From: an uncultured Prevotellaceae bacterium
GTDB taxonomy: Bacteria; Bacteroidota; Bacteroidia; Bacteroidales; Bacteroidaceae
Direction: 5' to 3'
Assembly: GCA_900315095.1 (NCBI GenBank)
Contig: OMXS01000006.1
Location: forward strand, 90,803-154,802
DNA: 64,000 nt
Shown: piece after piece, positions 52,431 to 61,238 of the stretch
How positions within the stretch are numbered: position 1 is the first letter of the stretch
Layout of the letters: every line of letters starts with the position of its first letter
Made by a program: the position numbers and the translations under genes
The notes under the pieces: generated by a model
What the model saw: only the letters and a program-made list of their open reading frames with translations
Database searches by the model: none
Told to the model about the DNA's origin: nothing

Positions 52431-53294
52431 CTAACTAAATATTATAGTTTTGTTCTTATATGTAAGAATCTTCCTTTGTATGTGCTTGGTGACGGCACGG
52501 CTCAGCACAATCTTCTCGAGGTCGCGGCCTTTCAGCACAAGAGAGTCGGGAGTGTCCTTATGAGTTATGCGCACCACATCCTGCTCTATGATTGGCCCTG
52601 CGTCGAGGTCGGCAGTCACATAGTGGCTCGTAGCGCCGATAATCTTCACGCCTCGCTCGTATGCCTGATGGTAAGGCTTTGCCCCGATGAATGCGGGAAG
52701 GAACGAGTGGTGTATGTTTATGATGTGATGAGGATACTCCTTTATCATCTCGTCGCTTATTATCTGCATGTAACGAGCGAGTACTATGAACGTCACATTC
52801 TCCTTCTCCAGCAGTTCCATCTCAGCCTTCTCCACCTCCGCCTTGTTGGAGTGGTCTTTCTTTATGCTCCATACGTGGAACGGGATGTTGAACTGCTCCG
52901 CCACATAGCGCAGGTCTTCGTGGTTGCTCACGATGCACGGAATCTCCACTTCCCATTCTCCCGCCTTGTAACGGGCCAGCAGGTCGTAAAGGCAATGGCT
53001 CATCTTGCTCACGAAGATTGCCATTCTCGGCTTCACGTCGTTGAAGTAGAGGTTGAAAGTCATCTTATATCTTTGCGCGTAAAGCGTAGAGATGTATTCC
53101 TTTATCTTTTCTCTTGGAATGAGGAAGTTGTCGAGTTCCCATTCAATACGCATGAAGAACATGCTGTCTACACGGTCCACATACTGGTCGAGATAAACGA
53201 TGTTGCCCTTATTGTCGGTGATGAAGCGAGTCATCTCTGATATAATGCCGGGCTTGTCTAAACAATGCAATAAAAGAATTGCTGTAGGTTTCAT
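52431..53294 (-). CDS. purU: Formyltetrahydrofolate deformylase
   Basis: 287 residues. An N-terminal ACT domain (AILLLHCLDKPGIISEMTRFI) and a PurN-like formyl-transfer domain (VSNHEDLRYVAEQF, LARYMQIIS, INIHHSFLPAFIGAKPYHQAYERGVKIIGAT, with the catalytic Asn/His/Asp set). It hydrolyses 10-formyl-THF to formate and THF, balancing one-carbon units and supplying formate to PurT. -7 box TAACTTTG at 53322-53329. Confidence 0.95.
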   Translation of the reverse strand: MKPTAILLLHCLDKPGIISEMTRFITDNKGNIVYLDQYVDRVDSMFFMRIEWELDNFLIPREKIKEYISTLYAQRYKMTFNLYFNDVKPRMAIFVSKMSHCLYDLLARYKAGEWEVEIPCIVSNHEDLRYVAEQFNIPFHVWSIKKDHSNKAEVEKAEMELLEKENVTFIVLARYMQIISDEMIKEYPHHIINIHHSFLPAFIGAKPYHQAYERGVKIIGATSHYVTADLDAGPIIEQDVVRITHKDTPDSLVLKGRDLEKIVLSRAVTKHIQRKILTYKNKTIIFS

Positions 53295-53321
53295 TTTCTT
53301 TTCTTATTACTAATGGAGCGG

Positions 53322-53329
53322 CAAAGTTA
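53322..53329 (-). promoter_or_regulatory. -7 box of purU
   Basis: TAACTTTG on the minus strand 27 bases before the purU start; a TTTG lies too close to be a standard -33. Confidence 0.5.
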
Positions 53330-53371
53330 CTAAAAATGTTTCAAATTATCACGATTTTATCCAAATAATTA

Positions 53372-54676
53372 TCATTTTGAATCGCCCTTGGGCGCATTTC
53401 TGTCATTTTTGCCTTTCTTGCCGCCTCTGTATCTGCCTTTTCTCTGGTTGCCACCTTTGCCCTTTGCGCCTCTTTGGTGCTTGTGGTTAGGTTTGCCGCC
53501 GCGCCTTCCTTTCTTTATCATAGGCACATATTCGGGACCTTCGCCAATGCCCTCGGGCAGAGGGTTCTTGGTGACCTCGTAGCCAAGGAAACGCTCTATC
53601 TCCATGAAGTCAACTATCTCCCAACCTCTTACGAGAGTTATGGCAACACCGTCGCGGTCGGCGCGTGCCGTTCGTCCTATGCGGTGAACATAGTCCTCGG
53701 CATCGTGGGGCACATCATAGTTGATTACTGTAGCGATATCGTCTATATCTATGCCTCGCGCAACTATGTCTGTAGCCACGAGAACATCTATCTTGTTTGC
53801 CTTGAAACGGTACATCACGTCGTCTCTCTGCTGTTGGGAGAGGTCGGAATGCATCTCGTCGCAGTTTATTCCCATGCGTTTCAGATCGCGGGTGATGTCT
53901 TTCACTTTCAGCTTAGAACTCGAGAAGATTATCACTCTCGAAAGTTTGTTGCCTTGGAAGAGATGCTTCAATATGGCGTTTTTCTGCGTTTCGTGGCACA
54001 CATAAGCCGACTGCTGAATCTTGTCTGCGGGCTTGCTAACCGCGAGTTTTACGGTTACGGGGTTCTTCAGCAAAGTCCTTGCAAGTTCCTCTATCTTTGG
54101 AGGCATTGTGGCAGAGAACATTATTGTCTGGCAATCGACGGGAAGCAGCTTGGCAATGGAGATGATATCATCGCTGAATCCCATGTCCAGCATGCGGTCG
54201 GCCTCGTCAAGCACGAAGAAAGAGACGCGACTGAGGTCGATGTTTCCCATCGTTATATGGCTTTTCAGACGACCTGGTGTGGCGATAATCACGTCTGCTC
54301 CCATCTTCATTCCTTTCTGTTCCTGGTCGTAACGGTTGCCGTCGTTGCCGCCATATACCGCTACGCTGCTCACGTCAGGCATATAGTAGGAGAATCCTTG
54401 CATCGCCTGGTCTATCTGCTGGGCAAGTTCTCGTGTAGGGCTCATCACCACACAGTTGATGGCATCGTGTGGAAAACCGCCGTCATCGAGCATGCTCAGG
54501 ATAGGCAGAAGATAGGCCGCGGTCTTGCCTGTGCCCGTCTGAGCCACTCCAAGGACATCATGCCCGTCGAGAATCTCGGGTATGCACTTCTCCTGAACGG
54601 GTGTGCAGGTGTAGAAATGCATGTCGTCGAGCGCGTCAAGTGTATTGTCGTTGAGTTCTAAGTCATAGAATTCCAT
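53372..54676 (-). CDS. DEAD-box RNA helicase (RhlE-like)
   Basis: 434 residues. Motifs in order: Q motif CTPVQEKCIP, I AQTGTGKT, Ia PTRELAQQ, II DEAD in VLDEADRMLDMGF, III SAT, VI HRIGRTARA. A basic Gly/Lys/Arg-rich tail (about 390 onward, KGRRGGKPNHKH) suits RNA binding. It probably acts in ribosome assembly or RNA decay in cold or stress. The ATG at 54676 is used; a TTG at 54703 lies at the promoter-like TAATCTTTG. Confidence 0.94.
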   Translation of the reverse strand: MEFYDLELNDNTLDALDDMHFYTCTPVQEKCIPEILDGHDVLGVAQTGTGKTAAYLLPILSMLDDGGFPHDAINCVVMSPTRELAQQIDQAMQGFSYYMPDVSSVAVYGGNDGNRYDQEQKGMKMGADVIIATPGRLKSHITMGNIDLSRVSFFVLDEADRMLDMGFSDDIISIAKLLPVDCQTIMFSATMPPKIEELARTLLKNPVTVKLAVSKPADKIQQSAYVCHETQKNAILKHLFQGNKLSRVIIFSSSKLKVKDITRDLKRMGINCDEMHSDLSQQQRDDVMYRFKANKIDVLVATDIVARGIDIDDIATVINYDVPHDAEDYVHRIGRTARADRDGVAITLVRGWEIVDFMEIERFLGYEVTKNPLPEGIGEGPEYVPMIKKGRRGGKPNHKHQRGAKGKGGNQRKGRYRGGKKGKNDRNAPKGDSK

Positions 54677-54724
54677 ATGCTGCTTTTTACTTGTTACTGT
54701 CAAAGATTAGTGACTTTTAGCCGA

Positions 54725-54815
54725 GCGCAAAGTTCAAAGTTCTTTCGGTCGCTTTGCTTGGTGAAAGCGGCAGAGCCGAGCGCAAAGTTCAAAGTTCAAT
54801 GTTCAAAGTTCAATG
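54725..54815. repeat. CAAAGTT short tandem repeats
   Basis: Two clusters of CAAAGTT/CAATGTT heptamers each preceded by CCGAGCG, between the helicase and LptF/G genes. Confidence 0.8.
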
Positions 54816-56045
54816 TTAATTAGGAGCATTGCGATAGCAGAACCACGCAACAACAGAGAAGATGATGTTCGGAATCCATGCGGCAAGCATCGCCGGCGTG
54901 TTTGCCTGTATGGCGAATGTTGCCGATACCGTCTGAAGCATTATATATCCGAAACTCAGGGCAAGTCCGATGCCGAGATACATTCCCATTCCTCCCTTTC
55001 GTTTTCGCGAGGAGAGCGAAAGACCGATGGTTGTTAGTATGAACGAGGCGAACGACGACGCTATTCGCTTGTGATACTCCACCTCGTATTGCACCACATT
55101 GCCCGATCCTCTGTCTATCTGCTTGCTTATGTAGTCGCGCAACTGCGGGCTTGTGAACGTCTCCTGCTGTCCTTTCGAGAACACAAGGTCGGTGGGCTCC
55201 ATCATCACAAGCGTGTCTATTGTTGCTCCGTTGGTGATTTTCTCCCTCATGCCTCGCATGTCTCTTATGCGCCAGTTGGTTGCTTTCCAATGGTACTTCG
55301 ACTCTGAGATGGTGTCATATTGTATTTCTGTAGCCGTCATGTGGCTCACCACTTTCTTGTTCTCGAACTTATCGAGGCAGAAGCCATAGCCTCTCTTGCG
55401 GTTGTTGTCATAGAACTGGATGTATGCGATGACACCTTTTCCCACCTGCAATTGTACGTTCTCGGCGGCGGTGTTCTTCTTCTTGTTCTTGTAGAGTGTC
55501 TCGAAGTTCTGCCTTACAACCGTTCCTTTCGGGATGACATAAGAGCCGAGATAGAACGTGAGCGCCGAGATGAGCGCCGCAGAAATCATATATGGCCTCA
55601 TCAGTCGTCTCTTGCTCACACCTGCGGCTAGCATTGAGATAATCTCGCTGTTGCCTGCCAGTTTCGATGTAAAGAAGATTACGGCAATGAAAACAAACAA
55701 CGGAGAGAAAAGGTTGGCAAAGTAGGGCACGAAGTTCATGTAGTAATCAAACACAACAGCCTTAAGTGGCGCATGATATTGCGTGAACTTCGCGAGGTTC
55801 TCGTTAACGTCGAAGACGATAGAGATGGAGATAATCAGGGCGATGGCATAGAAATAAGTGCCTATGAACTTCTTTATGATATACCAGTCGAGAATCTTCA
55901 AATAGCGTTTAGGGTTGAGATATTTCATCCAACCCAGATACTTTGCCGCCCATTTCATTGCGTTTATAACGGGAGCAAAGGCGTTCTTTATCGTCCTAAT
56001 TGCCTTTAAAGGCTTTCGCCAACGCTTTATGTTGTAGTAATTCAC
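54816..56045 (-). CDS. LptF/LptG family LPS export permease
   Basis: 409 residues. Three N-terminal membrane segments (about 60-85, 105-130, 145-175), a periplasmic jellyroll region (about 180-320) and three C-terminal ones (about 325-400), as in YjgP/YjgQ. ILDWYIIKKFIGTYFYA is the typical start, so the true start may be the Met near residue 41 rather than the first ATG. With LptB it lifts LPS from the inner membrane. It is next to tgt, as often in Bacteroidetes. Confidence 0.88.
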   Translation of the reverse strand: MNYYNIKRWRKPLKAIRTIKNAFAPVINAMKWAAKYLGWMKYLNPKRYLKILDWYIIKKFIGTYFYAIALIISISIVFDVNENLAKFTQYHAPLKAVVFDYYMNFVPYFANLFSPLFVFIAVIFFTSKLAGNSEIISMLAAGVSKRRLMRPYMISAALISALTFYLGSYVIPKGTVVRQNFETLYKNKKKNTAAENVQLQVGKGVIAYIQFYDNNRKRGYGFCLDKFENKKVVSHMTATEIQYDTISESKYHWKATNWRIRDMRGMREKITNGATIDTLVMMEPTDLVFSKGQQETFTSPQLRDYISKQIDRGSGNVVQYEVEYHKRIASSFASFILTTIGLSLSSRKRKGGMGMYLGIGLALSFGYIMLQTVSATFAIQANTPAMLAAWIPNIIFSVVAWFCYRNAPN

Positions 56046-56125
56046 TTTCTATTTTTCTAAATAATATTATCTCAACTCTCTGAATTATATATAATAAAAT
56101 GTTGAAATCGTATAATCGTCAAATA

Positions 56126-57253
56126 CTATATTCTTCTTCCGAGTTGCTCAATGACGCTTTTCTTCCACGGAGTGAAATCACCTGCTATGATATGCTTGCG
56201 TGCATCGCCGACCAAACGGAGGTAGAACGAGAGGTTGTGTATGCTTGCTATCTGCATTGCCAGCAACTCCTGAGCCTTGAAGAGATGGTGGAGATAGGCC
56301 TTTGTGTGTATCCTGTCTATCTCACAACCGTTGGGGTCGATGGGGGAGAAGTCGTCTTCCCATTTCTTGTTCTTCATGTTCATAGTGCCTTCGTATGTAA
56401 AGAGCATCGCGTTGCGGCCGTTTCTTGTAGGCATAACGCAGTCGAACATATCCACACCTCGCTCTATTCCCTCGAGCAGGTTCTGCGGAGTGCCCACTCC
56501 CATTAGATATCTTGGCTTTTCCTTGGGAAGGATTTCATTCACCACCTCAATCATCTCGTACATCACCTCAGTCGGCTCGCCCACAGCCAAGCCACCGATG
56601 GCGTTGCCGTCAGCACCCTTGTCTGCAATATACTTTGCCGCCTCGGAGCGAAGGTCTTTATATGTGCATCCCTGAACGATAGGGAAGAGGCTTTGCTTAT
56701 ATCCGTACTGAGGCTCCGTTTCGTTGAACCTTTTGATGCAACGGTCGAGCCATCGCTGTGTCAAAGACAGGCTTTTGCGGGCGTACTCATAGTCGCTCTT
56801 GCCTGGAGGACACTCGTCGAGCGCCATTATGATATCCGCTCCGATGGTGCGTTCGGTGTCCATCACATTCTCTGGAGTGAAGAAATGGCGCGAGCCGTCG
56901 ATGTGCGAGGTGAACATGCAACCCTCTTCCGTGAGTTTTCTGATGCCTGCCAGCGAGAACACCTGAAAGCCGCCGCTGTCTGTAAGCATAGGCCTGTCCC
57001 ATGAAATGAACTTGTGCAGTCCTCCCGCCTTGTGCAGTATGTCGAGCCCGGGACGAAGATACAGATGATAGGTGTTGCCCAGTATTATCTGTGCTCCTAC
57101 CTGCTGGCGCAGTTCGCTGAAGTGAACGCCCTTCACACTTCCCACAGTTCCCACAGGCATGAAGATAGGAGTCTCTATTGTTCCGTGGTCGGTGGTAATG
57201 AGTCCTGCGCGTGCTTCGCTCGCGTTGTCGGTATGTTGCAGTTCAAATGTCAT
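56126..57253 (-). CDS. tgt: Queuine tRNA-ribosyltransferase
   Basis: 375 residues. LTDSGGFQVFSL (catalytic Asp), GGLAVGEP, DCVMPTRNGRNA. It exchanges guanine 34 of tRNA for preQ1. The usual zinc motif CxCxxC near residue 305 is reduced to a single Cys (DPNGCEIDRIHTKAYLHHL), although the following zinc His region (SIHNL) remains. The start overlaps lon by 4 bases (ATGA type). Confidence 0.95.
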   Translation of the reverse strand: MTFELQHTDNASEARAGLITTDHGTIETPIFMPVGTVGSVKGVHFSELRQQVGAQIILGNTYHLYLRPGLDILHKAGGLHKFISWDRPMLTDSGGFQVFSLAGIRKLTEEGCMFTSHIDGSRHFFTPENVMDTERTIGADIIMALDECPPGKSDYEYARKSLSLTQRWLDRCIKRFNETEPQYGYKQSLFPIVQGCTYKDLRSEAAKYIADKGADGNAIGGLAVGEPTEVMYEMIEVVNEILPKEKPRYLMGVGTPQNLLEGIERGVDMFDCVMPTRNGRNAMLFTYEGTMNMKNKKWEDDFSPIDPNGCEIDRIHTKAYLHHLFKAQELLAMQIASIHNLSFYLRLVGDARKHIIAGDFTPWKKSVIEQLGRRI

Positions 57254-59703
57254 TTCTTCTCTTCTTCAATTTTGAAGCATACGGGATGCTCCACAATCTC
57301 GTTGGTGAGCGCAAAGTCCCATACGTCTCTCACATTCTCCACATAATGGAATTTCACACCTTTGAGGTACTGCTCCGGAATCTCGTCGATGTCTTTTTTG
57401 TTGTCCTTGCAAAGGAGAATGTCGGAGATGCCTGCACGTTTAGCAGCAAGTATCTTCTCCTTTATTCCGCCAACAGGAAGTACCTTACCGCGCAGCGTTA
57501 TCTCACCTGTCATTGCCGTGTTTTTGCGCACCTTGCGTTGAGTGAGTGCCGAGGCGATGCTCGTTGCTATAGTGATACCAGCGCTCGGACCGTCCTTCGG
57601 GGTTGCTCCCTCGGGAACATGAATGTGAATATTCCAGTTGTCGAATATCCTGTAGTCGATATTCAGATCATCGGCATGAGCCTTAACGTACTCCAATGCC
57701 AGCACAGCACTCTCTTTCATCACGTCTCCGAGATTACCTGTGAGCGTGAGTTTAGAGCCTTTGCCCTTGCTTAAACTTGTCTCAATGAAGAGTATCTCGC
57801 CACCTACACTTGTCCATGCAAGACCTGTCACCACACCAGCATAACTGTTTCCTTGGTATATGTCGCGATAGAATGGTGGCTTGCCGAGCAGTCCTTCTAT
57901 CTCTTCTGCCTTCACCTTGAGGAACGGCAGTTCGCCTTCGCGTGCCTTCATGAGTGCCATTTTGCGTAGAGCCTTGTTTATCTGTTTCTCCAGTTGGCGC
58001 ACTCCGCTCTCACGGGTGTACTGTTCTATGATTTTCTCTATGGCAGCCTTGTTGAAGGCGAGTTGCTTCTCTTTCTCTAGTCCGGTGTTCTCCTTCTCCT
58101 TAGGTATGAGATGGCGCTTTGCTATCTCAATCTTCTCCTCGGTGGTGTAGCCGCTTACCTCGATTACCTCCATACGGTCGAGTAGCGGACGAGGAATGGT
58201 GTTCAGGTCGTTTGCCGTTGCTATGAATAGCACTTTCGACAGGTCGTAGTCAACATCGAGGTAGTTGTCGTGGAACGCGTTGTTCTGTTCGGGGTCGAGA
58301 ACCTCGAGCATTGCCGATGACGGGTCACCGTTGATGGTGTTCTGTGTCACCTTGTCTATCTCGTCAAGAATGAATACGGGGTTTGAAGAACCTGCTTTCT
58401 GAATGCTCTTTATGATTCTTCCAGGCATCGCTCCTATGTATGTGCGACGGTGACCGCGAATCTCCGACTCGTCGTGGAGTCCGCCAAGACTCATCCTTAC
58501 ATACTTGCGCTTCATTGCTGTTGCGATGCTCTTGCCCAAAGATGTCTTTCCTACTCCTGGAGGGCCATAGAGGCATAGGATAGGAGACTTGAGGTCGCCT
58601 CTCAGACTCAGCACAGCCATATATTCAAGTATGCGCTCCTTCACCTTTTCAAGTCCGTAGTGGTCGCGGTCGAGTATCTTTTGAGCGCGCTTCAGGTCAA
58701 GGTCGTCTTGCGAGTAACTGCCCCAAGGCAGTCCCACCATCGTCTGCAGGTAGGTCATCTGCATAGAGTACTCGGGACTTTGCTGGTTTAGCATGTCCAG
58801 TTTGTCGAGTTCCTTGAAGAACACCTTCTCAACGTCCTCGCTCCATATCTTTCGTGAAGCCTGCTCAAGAAGTTCCTTTCGCTCAGGCGAGCCCTCATGG
58901 TTGCCCAGTTCTTCGCGGATGTTCTTTATCTGCTGCTGCAGGAAGTACTCACGCTGTTGTTCGTCGATGTCCTCGCGGGTCTTCAGTCTGATGTTCTGCT
59001 TCAGCTGTTCCAACTGTGTGGCACGATAAAGAATCTTAAGCAACTCGAACACTCTTTCCTTAGTTGATTCCTTTTCGAGCAGCATCATTTTCTCCGGCAA
59101 GTCAAGAGGAAGACTTGAACACAAGAAGTTGGCGGCAATGACATCATTGTCGATATTGTTCACCGCAAACTGTGCCTCGTCAGGAATGTCCTCGTTCTTT
59201 TTGATGTATTCCGTTGACGCACGCCTCAGGTCTTCCATCGCGGCGCGATATTCCTTGTCTTTGTTGGATGCTATAATCTCGGGTGCAGCTTCTACTTCAC
59301 CCACAAGATAAGGTGTTTCCTTAACTATTTTCTTAAGAACTATTCTGCCAAGACTTTGAACTATAACGGTTACTCTGTCCTCTTGGTTAGGAATGTCGAG
59401 CACCCTGATTATCTTAGCCACCACACCATATTTGAAGAGGTCTTCTGGTGCCGGGTCTTCTATGTCTTGGTCGCGCTGGCAGATTACAGCCATCAGCGCA
59501 TCTGGGGTTTTCCTTATTTTCTCAACGAGCATTCTGCTCTTGTTCCTGCCGATAAGAACAGGGGTCACCACTCCTGGGAAAAGCACGAGATTTCTCGTGG
59601 CAAGAATGGGCAACACACTCTCTTTCGGTGCCTCAAAAAGATGTTTCACGTCGCCTTCGTAGTCGGCAATCATGGAAAACTGATTATTTTGTCTTTCGCT
59701 CAT
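57250..59703 (-). CDS. lon: ATP-dependent protease Lon
   Basis: 817 residues. N-terminal LonN domain ([20 protein letters not shown]), AAA+ motor with Walker [11 protein letters not shown] and Walker B FILDEIDK, and the protease domain with the Ser-Lys dyad (PKDGPSAGI and [14 protein letters not shown]). It degrades misfolded and regulatory proteins. The promoter at 59732-59762 contains a dispersed repeat. First gene of the lon-tgt-lptF/G run. Confidence 0.97.
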   Translation of the reverse strand: MSERQNNQFSMIADYEGDVKHLFEAPKESVLPILATRNLVLFPGVVTPVLIGRNKSRMLVEKIRKTPDALMAVICQRDQDIEDPAPEDLFKYGVVAKIIRVLDIPNQEDRVTVIVQSLGRIVLKKIVKETPYLVGEVEAAPEIIASNKDKEYRAAMEDLRRASTEYIKKNEDIPDEAQFAVNNIDNDVIAANFLCSSLPLDLPEKMMLLEKESTKERVFELLKILYRATQLEQLKQNIRLKTREDIDEQQREYFLQQQIKNIREELGNHEGSPERKELLEQASRKIWSEDVEKVFFKELDKLDMLNQQSPEYSMQMTYLQTMVGLPWGSYSQDDLDLKRAQKILDRDHYGLEKVKERILEYMAVLSLRGDLKSPILCLYGPPGVGKTSLGKSIATAMKRKYVRMSLGGLHDESEIRGHRRTYIGAMPGRIIKSIQKAGSSNPVFILDEIDKVTQNTINGDPSSAMLEVLDPEQNNAFHDNYLDVDYDLSKVLFIATANDLNTIPRPLLDRMEVIEVSGYTTEEKIEIAKRHLIPKEKENTGLEKEKQLAFNKAAIEKIIEQYTRESGVRQLEKQINKALRKMALMKAREGELPFLKVKAEEIEGLLGKPPFYRDIYQGNSYAGVVTGLAWTSVGGEILFIETSLSKGKGSKLTLTGNLGDVMKESAVLALEYVKAHADDLNIDYRIFDNWNIHIHVPEGATPKDGPSAGITIATSIASALTQRKVRKNTAMTGEITLRGKVLPVGGIKEKILAAKRAGISDILLCKDNKKDIDEIPEQYLKGVKFHYVENVRDVWDFALTNEIVEHPVCFKIEEEKK

Positions 59704-59731
59704 TTCCTATTAACTATGTATAAATCGGGTG

Positions 59732-59762
59732 CAAAGATACGAAAAATCGAGGGCAGAACAAA
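59732..59762 (-). promoter_or_regulatory. Promoter of lon inside a dispersed repeat
   Basis: Minus strand TTTG (59759-59762), 19 bases, TATCTTTG (59732-59739). The adjoining 59742-59785 stretch, with an AAAAGAAAC / GTTTCTTTT hairpin, matches 8546-8589 at 42 of 44 bases. Confidence 0.75.
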
Positions 59763-59868
59763 AGAAACGGGTTTCTTTTTTATGCTTATATGCGGTATCT
59801 TCGCAAGTTTTATGAGCAAAGTTGCGAAAATTAATTCTTAATTCGCAATTAAAGTTATAATAATTTCG

Positions 59869-59876
59869 TACCTTTG
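59869..59876 (+). promoter_or_regulatory. -7 box of trmN6 with almost no leader
   Basis: TACCTTTG; GTG start codon at 59882, only 5 bases later. No clear -33. Confidence 0.6.
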
Positions 59877-59881
59877 CGCTC

Positions 59882-60580
59882 GTGAGTAACGATTTTTCTC
59901 TGAAACAATTCGACATTAAACAGGACCGTACGGCCATGAAAGTGGGCACGGACGGACTGTTGCTTGGTGCGTGGGCTCAAGGCGGAAAACGTGTCCTTGA
60001 CATCGGTACAGGCACAGGACTCATCGCCCTTATGATGGCGCAGCGTTTCCCTGAAGCTCATGTTGATGCCATAGACATTGATGCCGATGCTGCATCGCAG
60101 GCAGAAGACAATGCTCGCCGTTCGCCTTTTGCTGATAGGGTGGCGGTGAGGTGCGTCTCGTTACAGGAATATGTGGCAGAGAGGGAATATGACTCTATCG
60201 TATGTAATCCCCCGTTTTTCACTCAGTCGTTGCAGTCGCCTGACAGCAAGCGCACTCTGGCACGCCATTCTATTGCGCTTCCGTTTGATGATTTGTTTCG
60301 TCATGCTCGTCGTCTGATGTCTGAAGATGGAGTGCTCTCTATCGTTGTGCCATCAGATGCATTGTCACAGATAGAGACAGCAGCGGTGATGAATAATTTG
60401 TTTCTTGTCAGGCGATGTCTTGTGCGCGCCACAAGAAAGAAACCAGCACGCCGTTTGCTGTTGTCATTCTCACAAAAGCCGTTGCCATTTCATGATGAGG
60501 AAGGAGTCATACAAGAGGCAGTAAACGAGCCTTCTGAATGGTATCGAAACCTCACTTGCGATTTCTTGTTAAAATATTAA
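59882..60580 (+). CDS. trmN6: tRNA1(Val) (adenine37-N6)-methyltransferase
   Basis: 232 residues. GTG start. FSLKQFDIKQDRTAMKVGTDGLLLGAW is the YfiC opening; DIGTGTG is the SAM site and NPPF the N6-adenine catalytic motif (CNPPFFTQS). It methylates A37 of tRNA-Val. The start fits homologs and lies 5 bases after a -7 box, so the transcript should be leaderless. Followed by the thioesterase gene after 27 bases. Confidence 0.92.
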   Translation: MSNDFSLKQFDIKQDRTAMKVGTDGLLLGAWAQGGKRVLDIGTGTGLIALMMAQRFPEAHVDAIDIDADAASQAEDNARRSPFADRVAVRCVSLQEYVAEREYDSIVCNPPFFTQSLQSPDSKRTLARHSIALPFDDLFRHARRLMSEDGVLSIVVPSDALSQIETAAVMNNLFLVRRCLVRATRKKPARRLLLSFSQKPLPFHDEEGVIQEAVNEPSEWYRNLTCDFLLKY

Positions 60581-60607
60581 TATACAGATAATTATAAAAT
60601 ACTATTA

Positions 60608-61081
60608 ATGAAAAAGATTATTAACCCTTGGACGCGTCGTGAAGGCTATGACTGCTTCGGTTGTTGCCCCAATAATCCCATTGGAGTTCACATGAATTTT
60701 TTTGAAGATGGTGACGATATTGTGAGTTACTGGAAACCGAGTCAGCACTATCAAGGATGGATAAACACCATGCACGGGGGAATACTATCTACGCTTATCG
60801 ACGAGACGGCAGGATGGGTGGTGTTCCGTAAACTGCAGACGAGCGGTATGACAACCCATCTCGATGTTCATTTTCGCAAGGCGGTGTCAACCATAGACCC
60901 CCAACTGGAGATTCGTGGGCACATCGCAGAGCAGAAACGAAACATTGTCTTCATAGACGTGGTGGTTAAGAACTCTCAGGGCGAGGTGTGCTGCGAGGGA
61001 CGTGCCACTTATTTCTGCATGAATGGCGAGCGTGCGAGGGCAATGGGATTTGAGTCGTGTGACGTAGAAGAGCTGGAGTGA
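60608..61081 (+). CDS. PaaI-like hotdog thioesterase
   Basis: 157 residues. CFGCCPNNPIGVHMNF, then the hotdog core HGGILSTLIDETAGWVV (His and Asp active-site region) and HLDVHFRKAV. This is the 4HBT/PaaI type of acyl-CoA thioesterase; the acyl group is not predictable. The N-terminal Cys-rich part may bind a metal, which is an inference. Confidence 0.87.
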   Translation: MKKIINPWTRREGYDCFGCCPNNPIGVHMNFFEDGDDIVSYWKPSQHYQGWINTMHGGILSTLIDETAGWVVFRKLQTSGMTTHLDVHFRKAVSTIDPQLEIRGHIAEQKRNIVFIDVVVKNSQGEVCCEGRATYFCMNGERARAMGFESCDVEELE

Positions 61082-61168
61082 CGGCATTTCTATTAATGTG
61101 ATTTGAAGTGCTGTCATTTTTATTTTTAATTTCTGCCTCTTTCTTTATTATTTTTCACAATTATTTAT

Positions 61169-61176
61169 TACTTTTG
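61169..61176 (+). promoter_or_regulatory. -7 box of the DUF1846 gene
   Basis: TACTTTTG, with a leader of about 57 bases to the ATG at 61239; no clear -33. Confidence 0.5.
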
Positions 61177-61238
61177 CGCTCGAAATCTGAACCAAATCAT
61201 TTTTTAAGGTAGCATAAGGTAACCAAATAAGTATTATT

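Noticed and set aside
53474-54661. 395-residue plus-strand ORF
   Set aside because: Antisense to the DEAD helicase, whose motifs are complete.
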